DNA of 64,000 nucleotides, from the NCBI GenBank assembly GCA_035771165.1, contig JAWNZC010000413.1, positions 1,178,001 to 1,242,000 on the forward strand, written 5' to 3'. The first letter of the stretch is position 1, and every line of letters starts with the position of its first letter. Made by a program: the position numbers and the translations under genes. The stretch is from Paragorgia papillata. Taxonomy: Eukaryota > Cnidaria > Anthozoa > Scleralcyonacea > Coralliidae. Of this stretch, positions 41,640 through 54,153 are shown piece by piece. The notes below the pieces were generated by a model. That model had not been told where the DNA came from, searched no databases, and worked only from the letters and a program-made list of their open reading frames with translations.

Positions 41640-42031
41640 GTTAAATGATATGTAATATAGATAAACTATGTATGTAAATCGACGGAAAATTACTGTACAA
41701 TGAAGCAGTATAGTAGATTGACAAAAGTTACCGCTACATGCAGATGTTTTATAATTGGACAAATTGTTAGGAATAATGTCAAACTTGCATTTAAAGAAGA
41801 AGACAAGATCGAGATAGTCAAGCCAGTTAGTTAAGTGGTAATTATAAATTAAGGTCGAAAAAACGATCTCTAAAACTAGATTAGTAATCTCTTTTAGAAA
41901 CTTACAGATGAACTTTGTGGCTCTTTGTTGAGCAGATTCAATAAAAGTAATATATTGTCTGAACTGATTGAGGTGCCCTTCTCTGCATGACTTTATAAAG
42001 TATGCACGCATGCAGTGATTGGCTGAAAGCC
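41640..42031. other. Unassigned sequence
   Basis: No recognisable gene. A 126-codon minus frame (41631-42011) has no recognised motif. Confidence 0.35.
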
Positions 42032-42238
42032 GTGTTTCTATAACTGTATGTAAACATGGAAAAAATGTTTACGCCATCCAATACGCCATTCAGTACGCCA
42101 CCATACGCCATCCTGAACAGTAAGGAGAATTACGCGTTGATGCAATGATTATTTTTTACGTTATACATATTTTCAATGAGTTATTTTATAAAAGAAATAG
42201 AAAACATTTTCCTTGTTTACATACAGCTATAGAAACAC
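42032..42238. repeat. Foldback MITE, 207 bp
   Basis: GTGTTTCTATAACTGTATGT faces ACATACAGCTATAGAAACAC. Inside are four tandem ACGCCAT-containing units (42071-42112). Confidence 0.75.
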
Positions 42239-42239
42239 T

Positions 42240-43200
42240 TGTGAAAGTTTGGGAGAACGAGAAATTAAAGTGGGAACACGAACCCTCAATTTCTTAAATA
42301 GAAAAGCCGAAATACGACCTAACTATAGAGGCAGATAAAGACCTGACCAATTACACACAGGTGGCCAAAAGTAATGAGCCGCGCAATGAAAGCAGTGTTA
42401 TCAGACAACATCCATAAGAAAGGCAAATTTAGGGGGGGATTATATGGAGTGAGCTAGCCCGGTAAGCCGAGATGAGTTTTGAATTGACGTGGATGATTTC
42501 AGGCCGAAATTCGAAATTATTAAGTAAATAAGGGCAAACTTACGTTAGTATTACTTCAGTTTTACACTAATTAATCTATTATTTATTTTGTAAGTCCATC
42601 GTTAATAAAAAGATTGTTATAGTCCTAGCTGACCCACGAAAGCGTCTTCACGAAGACTAATTAATTTATTAAGTCTTCGTTATGATCACGAAACACACTG
42701 CCAGAATTATTTTTACAATTTTGACATATTTACAATCTACCGTTTGGCTTCGCACGATTTACTTTTTCTCTGCCAAACATCATGAGCTTGAATTTTATTG
42801 GTATTTGCCAAACTTCCCCCTCAAAAATATTATGATCCTCCCTTATGTGTTTGTATGCAAATATAATCACACATTTCAAAAAATAACGAAATAGACTAGA
42901 AATTCTAATTTTTGTTGTTTTCATACACTTTGAGATATAGAAATTCGAATGAAATATAAACCTCCTAATAGAACTTCATTGGATTCTAAAAATATTACGA
43001 AAAAGTTGAAAAACTCGCAGACAAATAGGTGCCCCTTAATTTTGGTCACGTATCTTTAAAGCAATGAAATGGTGCAAGATAGTATAGATAGCGGTCGACC
43101 GACCAACATCTTTGCCTCCGATGCTATCTGACAAATAACAGTTACGCTAAATTGGTATTTCCATCAGTTCAACACTTCAGCACGCAACTCTTAAACCTCA
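42240..43200. other. Unassigned sequence upstream of the membrane-protein exon
   Basis: No gene recognised. A hairpin CTTCACGAAGACTAATTAA lies at about 42646. If the ORF at 43241 is a first exon, its promoter should lie in the last few hundred bases. I see no clear TATA box. Confidence 0.35.
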
Positions 43201-43240
43201 CAGACACCTCAACAGCCTTTCTGTATACAGTTGTTGAAAG

Positions 43241-43547
43241 ATGGAAGACAAAGAGAATGTAGCTTATTGTGACGTGCTCGATCTTCCACGACCACCGGCT
43301 TTACCTCTACGACCACATGCTTTACCTCCAAGGGTCCAACGTCCTCTTGAGCCACTTTCCCTTGGTAGAAGCCCTCTGCATTTTTCAAGACAAGCCGCTA
43401 TTTCGCAAAACAACAACAGATGTTCTCGAAACGCAGTCTCAAAAATGAATGTGGCGTTGGTGTTTGCGGTAGCATTTTTTGCCATCTTGTCAACGGTTTC
43501 TGCCGTGATGTATTTCACGATTGATAAAAATGACAAAGCTTGTGCAG
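43241..43547 (+). CDS. First exon of a putative type II membrane protein
   Basis: ATG at 43241, then a Pro-rich cytoplasmic-like segment (residues 16-50), then one hydrophobic stretch (residues about 70-94, NVALVFAVAFFAILSTVSAVMYF) and a KNDKAC end. A strong splice donor (GCAG/GTAAGA) follows at 43548. Joining to an acceptor at 45095 keeps the frame (phase 1) and avoids the readthrough tail. The architecture (short basic/Pro tail, single anchor, no signal peptide) fits a type II membrane protein. I do not recognise the family. It is one of the few regions here that looks like a host gene. Confidence 0.5.
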
Positions 43548-43829
43548 GTAAGAGAGCTAGATCGACGTTATATATTATTGATTCCAACCACGGGAGGAAG
43601 AAGGGGAAAAAGGCTCTATAGACTATGAAAGTCATAGATTAAAACTGATTTGGTTGGAGTATAGTAGTACAAAAACCGTTTTATAAACTTGATGGGCCAT
43701 ATAAAACCTTTTTGAATTTTGGTTACTATCAAAATTAATTAACTAATATTAATACAAAAAAAATAGTACTCTGGAGTCTATGTAATTCCAAGAAATATCT
43801 CTTAATACGGCAACCCATTGCTGCCTATA

Positions 43830-44135
43830 GAATGTCTGAGGGTTCTCTCTTTGAAGAATAAAATCGTCTGGCATTGCGGACAGAGTATAACAATAAAGGG
43901 GTTGTTTTTAGCTGGCTCAAACAGGAATGGGTTAATCACTTGTTAACTCGTTGTTGCGGGATAGGATAACTGACGGTTCTCAGTCCTCTGACGAGTATAA
44001 TCTTCTGGCGTTAGACAAAGTAAAACAATAAAGATGATGTTTTTGGTCAACTTAAGCTGTCTAGACTGCCTGAGGGTTCTCTCTTTGACGAGTAAAATCA
44101 TCTGGTGTTAGACAGAGTAAAACAATAATAGGACC
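43830..44135. repeat. Three diverged 115-120-bp repeats containing the 25-bp motif
   Basis: CTGAGGGTTCTCTCTTTGA...AATC(G/A)TCTGGYRTT...GACA(A/G)AGTA followed by AACAATAA recurs at about 43847, 43978 and 44078. A reverse copy of the core lies at 44905-44945. This looks like the longer parent repeat from which the minisatellite core at 38526-40715 was amplified. It lies inside the putative intron. Confidence 0.65.
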
Positions 44136-44139
44136 GTTT

Positions 44140-45000
44140 TTGGTCGATGGGTTATATGTATTGGATAAATCCCGAGAACGAGGGAATGGGGCAGTGGCGT
44201 AGCCAGGATCAAAATTTTTGGGGAGCAACGGAAAATTTGGGGGTGCAGTTTTAGATGAGAATTATCAAGCATTAGATGGTGTAGAATCGTGGCTTTAGCC
44301 GCGACCAATCATCAATGCATGTAGGGGGTATGGGGGCATCGTCCATCCCCGAAGAAGATTTTGAGTTTTCGAAGCCCTGTGAGGGCATTTCCCGCGATTT
44401 TCCGCGATTGGGAGCGTAATTCTGCGCAGTTTAACCAATGAAACTTCATGTGACAGTGTATCAGCATCACGATTATCATTAGCAACAGAAACAAACTTCA
44501 AATTTCAAATTTCAAATAAGCAAAAGTTCTTACTTGAATTTAGCGTCAGACATTCAGGAGACTGGGGGGGAGGGGGGGAATGTGTAGTTTTAGCTGAAAT
44601 GGGGATGTGTGCGTCCCAGGATATCGCATACATCCTGACTTAATTTATCATTTAGGAGGTTTTCCAACAAAGTTTTGTCTTTTTTTTCCACTTTGGACAA
44701 AGATTTTCCTTGTTTTTTTCTTCATTTCGTTTCTAATTATTATTCAAGGGCTTTATGCGATATAAAGCCCTCGAAAGAACGTACAAAGAAAACCGACTCA
44801 ATAATAAATTAAGTATATATACTTCCATACGACCATAGCCATATAATGCGTAAATTTAAGACCTTCCTGCGAGTTCGTTGTTGTTGTGGGACAACTTCAT
44901 GTCTTTACTCTGTTTAACGCCAGACGATTTTACTTGTCAGAGACAAAAAGAGACGCGCCTCGGAAATTCATACTACATTTTAAAGGGATTTCTTTTTTTT
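44140..45000. other. Putative intron sequence, no gene
   Basis: No convincing coding frame. It contains a poly-G stretch (44562-44579) and T-rich runs. Confidence 0.4.
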
Positions 45001-45095
45001 TAAATAAATCAAATGTTTGGAAGAGTGGATAAGGGGATATACACCGTTTTGTGACTCAAAATATTTGACTCTGCCATTTCTGATTTCAACAATAG

Positions 45096-45175
45096 CTTGT
45101 CTTGACCGCAATGGTCTTGATGCGATGCAAAGAAAGACTATGAACACAACGGAGCAAAATGTAATGGTAGTTCAG
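45096..45175 (+). CDS. Candidate second exon of the membrane-protein gene
   Basis: An 80-base segment between a plausible acceptor (TTTCAACAATAG, ending 45095) and donor (TTCAG/GTAAGC, at 45176). With the phase-1 end of the first exon it adds CLDRNGLDAMQRKTMNTTEQNVMVVQ-like codons without stops and ends in phase 0. This supports, but does not prove, one spliced gene. Later exons were not found in the window. Confidence 0.4.
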
Positions 45176-45430
45176 GTAAGCATGTATGATAAACAATGTG
45201 TCGGGGAGGTCGGGATATTACGTAACTCTCGCGGTTCCGAACGAGACGGAAGGGGCTCGGGAAAACGTGTGTGCGTGAGAAACCGCGAAAGACAGTAACT
45301 TGAGAGCCTTTTTCCCCGAGCCCGGGCGTAGGGCCGAAGGCCCGAAGCCCGGTGAGGATGCTAATCTCGACATGCGTGCAGTCCACTTAACACGCGTGTT
45401 AAAATGCGAATCAGTTTGAGCGATCTGAAT

Positions 45431-45460
45431 ATTTGTATATATATATATATATATATATAG
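45431..45460. repeat. (TA)n microsatellite
   Basis: An uninterrupted TA dinucleotide run. Similar runs lie at 45741-45778 and 50292-50317. The Tyr-Ile repeat peptides across them are spurious. Confidence 0.95.
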
Positions 45461-45736
45461 TTCAATCTACAGACACGGTGTTTCGCTGTACAACAGCTCA
45501 TCAGTGTAGCTTGGAACAATCTGAATGAATTTCATCAATTAGTTATACACAGTACATGCGATTGTCGGTGACAACCGCATGTGGGACAGCATTGGTGGAG
45601 TACATTCAGATAGCGTGAAGTGCGCATGGGCCCAGAGTGCTCAAACTTCCACAAGGGTAGTGAGCGTTGCATTATCGCTAATAGGTACCCACGGCAACTT
45701 CACAGAGTGCTCAACAACACCGAAGTGAAGGAGCGT

Positions 45737-45782
<46 letters not shown>

Positions 45783-45949
45783 GGGATATTACACGGTGGC
45801 GAGAAGATATGGATTTTATGTTCGAGTGGCAAGGACAATATCCAACGAGTGAGCGCAGCGAACGAGTGATATATTGCTCTTGCCACGACAATAACATATT
45901 CTGTATATTTTAGCCAATAACATATTCTGTATATAATACAAACTCAAAT

Positions 45950-47580
45950 TTAGCCGTTAATTAACGGCTAAATTGAATACATATATAGGTATATACGTTT
46001 AACAACTTTAATTCAGTAATTTACCAAATAAGGCTTGACACGAACGGGACAAGTCCCATGCAAGGTGTCAGATATTTGGTATACAAATTTAGCTGTTAAT
46101 TAACGGCTAAATTGGACATGTACACATGCATATATATGTACATGGTATCTTCACTTAGCCGTTAATTAACGGCTAAATTGGACGTCCAATTTAGCCGTTA
46201 ATTAACGGCTAAGTTAAGATACCATGTGCATATATATGCATGCGTGTCCAATTTAGCTAAGTTAGTCATAGACATGCATAGCCAATTATATTTGCCGTAG
46301 GTCAATTGTAAAAAAGAACTCTAAAAAAAAAGATTTTTTAAAAAGAAGATTATTTTTTACCTTTCCACTACTGTACTATAGGTTGATTTTTAGAGATTGT
46401 GCCAGTTTGTTTATGTTATTAGACTCTTGTATGTCCTTGCCCTATGTATACAAGGTGTGATTTCGCCGTTAATTAACGGCTAAATTTCGTTCAGAAAAAT
46501 AGTATAATAAGGAGGTGTAATTTCGCCGTTAATTAACGGCTAAATTTCGTTCATAAAAATAGTATAATAAGAGCGTATGATTTCGCCGTTAATTAACGGC
46601 TAAATTTAGTTCATAAAAATAGTATAATAAGCAGGTGTAATTTCGCCGTTAATTAACGGCTAAATTTCGTTCATAAAAATAGAACAGCGTGTAATTTCGC
46701 CGTTAATTAACGGCTAAATTTTGTTCAAAAAAATAGTATAATAAGAGCGTATGATTTCGCCGTTAATTAACGGCTAAATTTCGTTCAGAAAAATAGTATA
46801 TTAAGGTGGCTCCATACTGTTTCTTGAAAAATGGAAAATACAAGTTTGAGAGTTCAAAACACGTGCATAAATAATTCGGAAAAAGAATAAAATTAAATGT
46901 GACGCATAGTTAAAAAGTCTGACAATCAAAAACTGTTACCAAATAGATAGCACAGTTGTTGCTATGGCAACAATGACGTTTCAAAATGGCTGCCAATTAC
47001 GTACCCTTCAAACTAATTTAATTCGAAAAATACTTTGGTGACCCCCAATTTTTCTTTCATTAAAACTTTTCTTGAAGTATGAGTAATCAATAAGCTGATT
47101 TAAAAAAAATTCTGTTGAACGAATAATTTAATTTTCTCGGAAAAATCATGTTTGTTAATTTAAAAAAATTTGGATCTACAGAATTTTTTAAAAATCGGCC
47201 TATTGATTCAAGAAAAGTTTTAATGAAAAATAAGTTGGGGGCCACCAAAGTTTTTTTCGAATTAAATTAATTTGAAGGGTAATTGGCAGCCATTTTGAAA
47301 CGTCATTGTTGCCATAGCAACAACTGTTGCTATTTATTTGGTAACAGTTTTTTATTGTCAGACTGTTTAACTATGCGTAACATTTAATTTTATTCTTTTT
47401 CCGAATTATTTATGCACGTGTTTTGAACTCTCAAACTTGTATTTTCCATTTTTCAAGAAACTGTATGGAGCCACCTTAAGGAGGTGTGATATTGCCGTTA
47501 ATTAACGGCTAAATTTCGTTCAGAAAAATAGTATAATAACAGCGTATGATTTCGCCGTTAATTAACGGCTAAATTTAGTT
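45950..47580. repeat. Palindromic repeat family around TTAGCCGTTAATTAACGGCTAA
   Basis: At least twelve copies of a perfect palindrome centred on GTTAATTAAC. Four are scattered (45955, 46098, 46154, 46197). Then a tandem array has a near-exact 60-bp period (46467, 46527, 46587, 46647, 46704, 46765) and two further units after a MITE (47497, 47557). Each unit has a TTCGTTCA(G/T)AAAAATAGTATAATAAG tail. Confidence 0.95.
46805..47475. mobile_element. TTAA-type foldback MITE, copy 1 (671 bp)
   Basis: It starts GGTGGCTCCATACTG and ends with the inverted CTGTATGGAGCCACC, flanked by TTAA (46801-46804, 47476-47479). The two halves are almost entirely inverted copies of each other. A TTAA target is typical of piggyBac and related elements. 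It splits the 60-bp array. Confidence 0.88.
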
Positions 47581-47848
47581 CAGTATATATAAACTTATTC
47601 TGACTAAGTTTGTGGCTAAAAAATTTTCCACATATATATAGAACAAATTTATTGCAAATTTTGCAATTATGATAACACCCTTCTATTTGTTATATGGGCA
47701 ATGAAATTATGCGGGGAAGTGATGTTGATAAACTGCTAGGTTTAATGCAAAAACTACAACCGCTTGACCTACAACTTTTAGAAAATATAAATGAAAAATA
47801 CAACAGCTTATTCGAATACATCATTTTACGTGAAAAACTGAAATAATA

Positions 47849-48476
47849 TGGCTCCATACAGTTTCTAGGAAAATGGAAAATACAACTTTGAGAGTCCAAA
47901 ACACGTGCATAAACAATTCGGAAATAGAATAAAGCTAAATGTTATGCATAGTTAAACAGTCTGACAATCAAAAACTGTTACCAAATAAATAGCAACAGTT
48001 GTTGCTATTTTAATTCGGAAGAAAACTTTGGTGACCCACCATGTTTTTCCCATTAAAACTTTTCTTGAAGTATGAGTAATCAATGGATGATTTTAAAAAA
48101 ATTCTGTAGATCCAAATTTTTTAAAAATTAACAAACATGTTTTTTCCGGAAAAAAAATTATTCGTTCTACCGAATTTTTTTTAAATCGGCCTATTGATTA
48201 CTCATACTTCAAGAAAAGTTTTAATGAAAAAAAAATTGGGGGTCACCAAGGTTTTTTGCGAATTAAATTAGTTTGAAGGGTAATTGGCAGCCATTTTGAA
48301 ACGTCATTCTTGCCATAGCAACAACTGTTGCTATTTATTTGGTAACAGTTTTTGATCATCAGAATGTTTAACTATGCATACTATTTCGTTTTATTCTTTT
48401 CCCGAATTGTTTATGCACGTGTTTTGGACTCTCAAACTTGTATTTTCCATTTTTCAAGAAACTGTATGGAGCCACC
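47849..48476. mobile_element. TTAA-type foldback MITE, copy 2
   Basis: Same family as 46805-47475. The right end with GGAGCCACC and TTAA (48477-48480) is intact. The left end has lost its first bases and the TTAA. Parts of the interior are missing compared with copy 1. Confidence 0.85.
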
Positions 48477-48480
48477 TTAA

Positions 48481-48956
48481 GAGAAGTTACTGGCTCAAAT
48501 TTATTTGATTCGAAACTTACGGCAAAAGGCGTAAATTTTGACTTGTCGATACGTCACTCGCGAGCGCGCCTAATGTTTGCCTCCAAAAAAATCCAAGATG
48601 GCGTCGTTCAATTGGTTACCCGCGGTTGACTGAAATGAAGATAGGATGCCCCCTCTAGTATTTATATGACGCGATCTCTATGAGAAATACGCCACTCGGT
48701 TCCCGGATGTAGTGAAATATGGATTTTACGAGTGTTTTAGCAAAAAAGATTGAGAATTTTTAGCCACTTACCATATAAGACAACGAACATTGGGACAGAA
48801 TCCTTTCCGTTCTTGCCGCTCCATTTCTAACACGGTTATATAAACTTTTACGTACAAAAAGTTTGTATTTATTACACGAATCTTTTTAACTGCACTGTTG
48901 CAATATCCCCCCTGTTGGTCAAATTTATCATGCAGAGTTAATTTTCTTGTTTTGAA
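48481..48956. other. Unassigned sequence with AAGATGGCG motif
   Basis: No gene recognised. AAGATGGCGTCG at 48595 and a GCGAGCGCG run at 48560 resemble a YY1-type promoter element, but no exon follows convincingly. Confidence 0.35.
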
Positions 48957-48965
48957 GATTGACCA

Positions 48966-49551
48966 TACCCTGCGAGCCTTCTTTTCCTTATTTCTTCGCT
49001 GAGAGAGAGGAAGAAAAGTAGGCTCTGCTGTATTCGTGTTTGGCTTCGTCCAAGATTTAGGGCACAGAATAGAAATACGACCAGAAATCCAACTCGCGTC
49101 GGAACCTTTGAAGTTTCTATCCTCGCGCATGTCGCTTCGCGCATCTTGATTCCTCGCCATCCTACGCCATCCTACGCAATCCTGGAAAGTTCCCCCGGCA
49201 GTTTGGACCTTCAAAAGAAGGTTAGGCGTAGGAAATTGCGTAGGATCGCGTAGGATGGCATCGGATGGCGTAAAATATCGCGCCTGCGCATTGAAGAAAT
49301 GCGGACAAGTTGTCACTCGAGTTGGACTTCTGGTCAATCCTTATTCTGTGATTTAGGGCGAGGTAACCCGTTCAAGACCCGTTTAACCGGTTCTCGTTTT
49401 GTTTTCTGCTCTGATTGGGATGGGTTCGAGATTGTAACCGAGCAACTGACATGCATGCGCAATGGAAACCAGTCACGAATACAGCAGAGCCTACTTTTCT
49501 TCCTCTCTCTCAGCGAAGAAATAAGGAAAAGAAGGCTCTGCTCGCAGGGTA
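48966..49551. mobile_element. Mutator-like foldback, 586 bp
   Basis: It starts TACCCTGCGAGCC and ends with inverted CTCGCAGGGTA. The outer arms of about 70 bp are nearly perfect inverted copies, and inner CCATCCTACGC / GCGTAGGATGG blocks are also inverted. Flanks are the 9-bp GATTGACCA at 48957-48965 and 49552-49560. A 9-bp duplication is the Mutator hallmark. The long reading frames across it on both strands are spurious. Confidence 0.88.
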
Positions 49552-49852
49552 GATTGACCAATGACATGCCTTATATTTTCTCACGAATGATGCCGTCAAA
49601 CAGGATTTTTGCACTACGCATAGGTATGGCAATTTTTTGGACAAAACCCTGTTTGTTTTCACTAATTTCTGGTGTTTCACAACAGTTTTAAGCAACAAAC
49701 GTTCGTAACAAGTTAGTACGATTATTTGTGTTTATAGAAGTGGGTTTTTTTTTATTGATTTACGTTAACATTTGCAAATAGTATTGACATTTATTCACGT
49801 GATGAGTTGAACTAGTGAATTTACTTGCCAACGTTTATGTATATATATATTA

Positions 49853-50218
49853 GGGACCTTAAGATGCTAGGACTACGACGGCGGTTAAAAAGCAATTCAA
49901 ATTTTAGTAGTAAAAAGAAGTCACGGTTAACTGACTACTGTATTCAATACTTGAAGCTTGTTTTATAATTTTCAAAGTATTAAAACGGTTGCAGTGTCTG
50001 TATTTTAAGGCAATCTCAGACAACATTTCTCATCACTCCACGAATCAACGTCGTCCTGAAGACGTGAAAATGCTCTGAGTGGCGTTGTATACAGAGCGAG
50101 GACGGTGTTCAGATTACTCTTGGGACTAGAAATTATTCATCATCTTTGTTTTGCAAGAAGAATGCTTTTGTTTGAAGGACGTCGTCCTCGAAATTCCCGT
50201 CGTAGATCTTAAGGTCCC
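49853..50218. mobile_element. Short inverted-repeat MITE, 366 bp
   Basis: GGGACCTTAAGATG...CTACGACG at the left faces CGTCGTAGATCTTAAGGTCCC at the right, flanked by TA on both sides. The TA duplication suggests a Tc1/mariner or Harbinger-type MITE. Class undecided. Confidence 0.75.
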
Positions 50219-50319
50219 TATTACGACAGACAGTACGTGATATAGTACTTGGGCTGGCTATGGTTTTAGTTGCTAGTAAAATACTCTTCTCCATATATAT
50301 ATATATATATATATATGTG

Positions 50320-51425
50320 GAGTGGGGGACGGTGAAGATTGTGGGGCACTGGAAACAATATATGTAGTTCTTGACGAAAGAGATTTGAACTAATATATTC
50401 TTGATAAAAAGACTTGAGAAAGGAATTTTTGGGATACGTACATTCATTTCAAAAGAACAGAAACAAGTCAACGTTTACGTAAAGTCTTGACAAGAAGGAA
50501 ACCCGGCAAACCGAAACTCGAAAGAAGGTAAAAGAAATAGTCAAAATAGAAAATCAACGAAGATAAAGGTCGAAAAGTTTAAGGTTCTACGGTAAAAATA
50601 TAGAGCAGCCGCTTTCAGTAATCATGAACATTTAGTAACGAAACTGTTCGTGTTTCCCTGTTTACATCCTATCACTGTCAATTTTGTTTTCTATTTTGTG
50701 TGTCCTTGAAGTATTTTAAACGTATCATATTCATATCCATTGCATGGTTTTTCTTGCCAATGGCCCAACGCCCGTTGTATTTTTTACATGTGGCTGCAGT
50801 CTTATTTCCTTATAAATAGTTTTCTTATTGTAAAACTACTTGTGACTTAGCGTAGGTTAAATTTGGTATGAAACCATGGAAAAGGAAGTTTGAACAATTT
50901 TTCTTTTGTAAAACGTACAAATGATGTTGAAATATTGATTAACATGTAGGTGAAAACATTTTCAGCAAATTATTCAGATTTCGAAATGAAAAATTGTTTT
51001 TGTTATATAATAGTTTAAAAAAAATTTGAAATGAATATAGCCTGCCAGCCAGCCTGGTAGTTGTTTGAGTAGTTTTCAAAATGCAAATATTTTTTGATAC
51101 TCTAGCAATGTTCTTTGTAAACATGTGGAGTATATAACCCTAATATTTTGAGTTGTGACGCCTACTTCGGTAGCTGGTGGTAACATCGTCGGTTTGCACG
51201 CAAATGAGATCGAGTTCAAACCTGGGATGCGACGTGCTATTTTTTTCACCTCAATATTTTTTACGAAATATCATCCTCAAATTTTTCTTTGTTCTTTGTT
51301 ACCTTTTTCTTAATAAATTTTTTATTTCAAATATTCTACCAGAATTAAAACTATATTTTCATCGTTCCGACAGGAGTGGCTATTTCCAGTCCCCCAATAA
51401 AAAAGAGCGCAAGGGGGGTTGCATA
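50320..51425. other. Unassigned sequence left of Z2
   Basis: No supported gene. The open frames at 50133-50471 and 51177-51506 have no recognised motif. Confidence 0.4.
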
Positions 51426-52943
51426 ATAGGCGAGTTTCAGGGTGTTGCGCCACTGATCTCAAACATAGCCACTGGAAAGGGAGAGGGCTGTGAAACTCCG
51501 CTCTGAAACAATAGAACTTCCGGTTTGATGTTAAAAATTTCACGCCTGAGCGTCACGTGATCTTGAACCGGCATGGCCAGTGTCACAGAATAAATATTGA
51601 GCAGAAGGCCCACTCAGGGGTACGAAGTGTCCTCACTTTTTTAGTGCGCATGTCACACGCCGCCATGTTGAAAGCAAGTAAACTCCAGCGGATCAACAAG
51701 GAACAACATGGCGGAAAACGAAGTCGAGTCACCAAAACGGCTCTACTTGGAAAGCTTTTTGGACGATTTCCATTTAACTTTGATATTTTACAAATGAAAG
51801 GTAAGCGACCAATTTACTTGCGGTTAGAAGGCATACAAACACGTTTTCGCGTGGAATTTAGCTACTTTTGAGCGATGACCTGCCCACTCCTCAATGACTG
51901 AAGTTTTCAAATTACAGAGAACTTTTATGAAGAGTTTTTAATCATTTCACATCAGTTATATATTTTTAATTGAGAATTGCACAGTATGTAAACCGTGCTC
52001 TTGTTTTTATGAATATTTTAAGGATATTATAATATGTGCACGAGGGCTCACTCGCTCCAAATTTGTTACATGTAAAGTTGATGAAGTATTTTAGTCTGGT
52101 TCAGTTCAATGGGTAAAAATACCAATTCCGCAGAATTCCATCTTTATGTGTTTGTTTACCTTCTTCTAGTAACGTTCTTACTCCAATTGTTTTTCTGTTG
52201 TATTAAGTGAATTGTGATTGAAGACATTGAACAAGATTTATTTTTGTCATTAACCTACCATGGCTAAAGAAAGTTGATACACTTGACAAGCTGTTGAAAT
52301 GTTGATTTGATTTTGTTCTTTTCTTGTAATTTTAGTAAATAATTTGTTTGGATTGTGTGTGTCTTTGGACATGACAACTTACTGAATGAAAATCAGAAGC
52401 TTCCATCAGAAAAGACACAGCTTGATGCCTGAATTGATGGAGACTTTTATAAAACTCACATGTTTTTTATTCACTTGTTTCACTTTTAAAGTGCCATTAA
52501 TAGTCGAACTTTATTTGAGTATTGTTGTATTAGTGGATTTAAAAAAACAAAAACTGATAATAAACACCACCTAAAACTATTCAAGTGTATATGTGTTGTC
52601 AGTTGTGATTGTGATGATATAATATTACTGCAGTACATATTAAAACTATCTGTTTCTGAAAGTCTCAAAACCAACACCTGTATTTGCTAGAGTATCAAAG
52701 GCTTGCATAGTGTACATTTCATTTAAAAGCATTATTTTAAATATGTCAAGTTGATGTGTAGATGATAAATTGCAAAAATGTGGACAGCTGTTAACAGAAA
52801 CAGCTGTTGGAAATGTGTTCCAAATTCTTAATGTAGATTAATTTCGGTATAAACCATCCACCCTATAATAGAGGATGTACTGTACATTTGAGATACATTT
52901 AAGCATTTGCATTATTTATGTAATGTTTAATAAACGAGCAGCA

Positions 52944-53006
52944 GTGTTTTATCGGGTTTAAAACCACGAGGGCGTAGCCCGAGTGGTTTTTGACCCGATA
53001 AAACAC
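52944..53006. repeat. Hairpin upstream of the KIAA1958-like gene
   Basis: GTGTTTTATCGGGTTTAAAACCAC faces GTGGTTTTTGACCCGATAAAACAC around GAGGGCGTAGCCCGA. A partial copy, CTTTATCGGGTATAAAC, lies at about 54281, beyond the gene, so these may be ends of a small inner element. Confidence 0.7.
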
Positions 53007-53173
53007 GTGATGCGAGTTTATTGAACAGCTTCAAAAAGGAATCTCGAAACAATAGACTAATAGACTGAAAGATCTCCAAGGAATTGAAAATAGAGATTAT
53101 GCTAAAACACGACGAAATTAGGATGCATGGAATTTTAGGGCGTGAATGGCATATACGAATTGTAGTTTGTATG

Positions 53174-54015
53174 ATGGCTTCGAAGAGAAAGTTTCGTGAA
53201 GCGAAAACTGCCGAAGAGGAAAAAAAAATGCTTGATGATGCCGTACCAAGATCAACTCGCTCAGTAACTAAATGGGCCGTCAAGATTTTTAGAGAATGGC
53301 AGGAGGCGAGGGGCAATAAGAGGTGTCTTGAAGAACAAGTTGGCTTCAAAGTTGATGTGACTAAAGTCGACGATCTGGGCACTGATGTCACTGACATGAG
53401 CGCCGAATTGCTAAATTTTTGGTTAACGAAGTTCGTAGAAGAAGTGTCTAAAGATAACGGAGAGCGATATGCTTCGCGTTCGTTATATAGTATTTGTTGT
53501 GGCATTTCGCGGCATGTAGAAGACTGTAATGGATCAGATGCTGTAAAGATATTATGTTTCCTTGTAAGAGGTTTATCAACGTTTAGAACTAGAGCACAGA
53601 ATGTACGATTATCTTGACATTTATTTTATTTTTATGTTAGACTGAGCACTTTTAGACGGGCTTTGGACGCACAAATGAGAGAAAGTAATGTAGAAGGTGT
53701 CCACCTGAAAATGAAGAAACCTGAAAGAGAAGGCATTAGCGAAGAAGAAGAGAAGATTCTGTGGGAGAAAAATCTTCTTGGATGTTCGACAGCACAGTCA
53801 TTGCTACATACCATTTATTTTTATAACGGAAAACTTTTTGGCATTCGAGCAAACGAACATAGAGATCTGAGGTATAATAACTTTAAAATTGTTGATTTGA
53901 AGTTCCTGATGATGTGTTGTGCAATATTCCATTACCAGACGATCATATTTATGTAAGAGAGACCCTTACTAGATCTGTTTTCAATAACTGTACGTTTAAT
54001 TTTGTCGAAAAGTAA
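53174..54015 (+). pseudogene. KIAA1958/ZMYM-type (DUF3504) protein, frame-broken
   Basis: A family of animal proteins related to Crypton tyrosine recombinases, whose DNA-binding N-terminal part is seen here. From MASKRKFREA the frame has the helical block KWAVKIFREWQEARG, then LLNFWLTKFVEEV, then RYASRSLYSICCGISRHVED. After about 53560 it must change frame. It resumes as STFRRALDAQM...ISEEEEKILWEKNLLGCSTAQSLLHT...EHRDLRY (from about 53641) after an intron-like TATTTTTATGTTAG. A second shift near 53890 leads to a frame ending at 54015. Splice phases do not close cleanly, so I call a pseudogene. Upstream methionines from 53084 are less likely starts. Confidence 0.75.
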
Positions 54016-54153
54016 GTTATTTCATGGAAATTGAGATATAGAACTGTGTTATCTTGAAACTTAAATGAAGTGTTTGATTGCATGATGGTGTGAAATAAAG
54101 AATTAAACTGATTTGTTTGTGTGTTTAATGTTGTGATGAATTACATTTTGTTG

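Noticed and set aside
46467..47580. CRISPR-like array
   Set aside because: The 60-bp period has conserved palindromes, but the intervening sequences are also repeated, not unique spacers, and the context is eukaryotic.
48768..49337. 189-codon minus-strand ORF and its neighbours
   Set aside because: It spans the Mutator-like foldback and its flank. The two inverted arms give similar peptides on both strands, so this is not coding.
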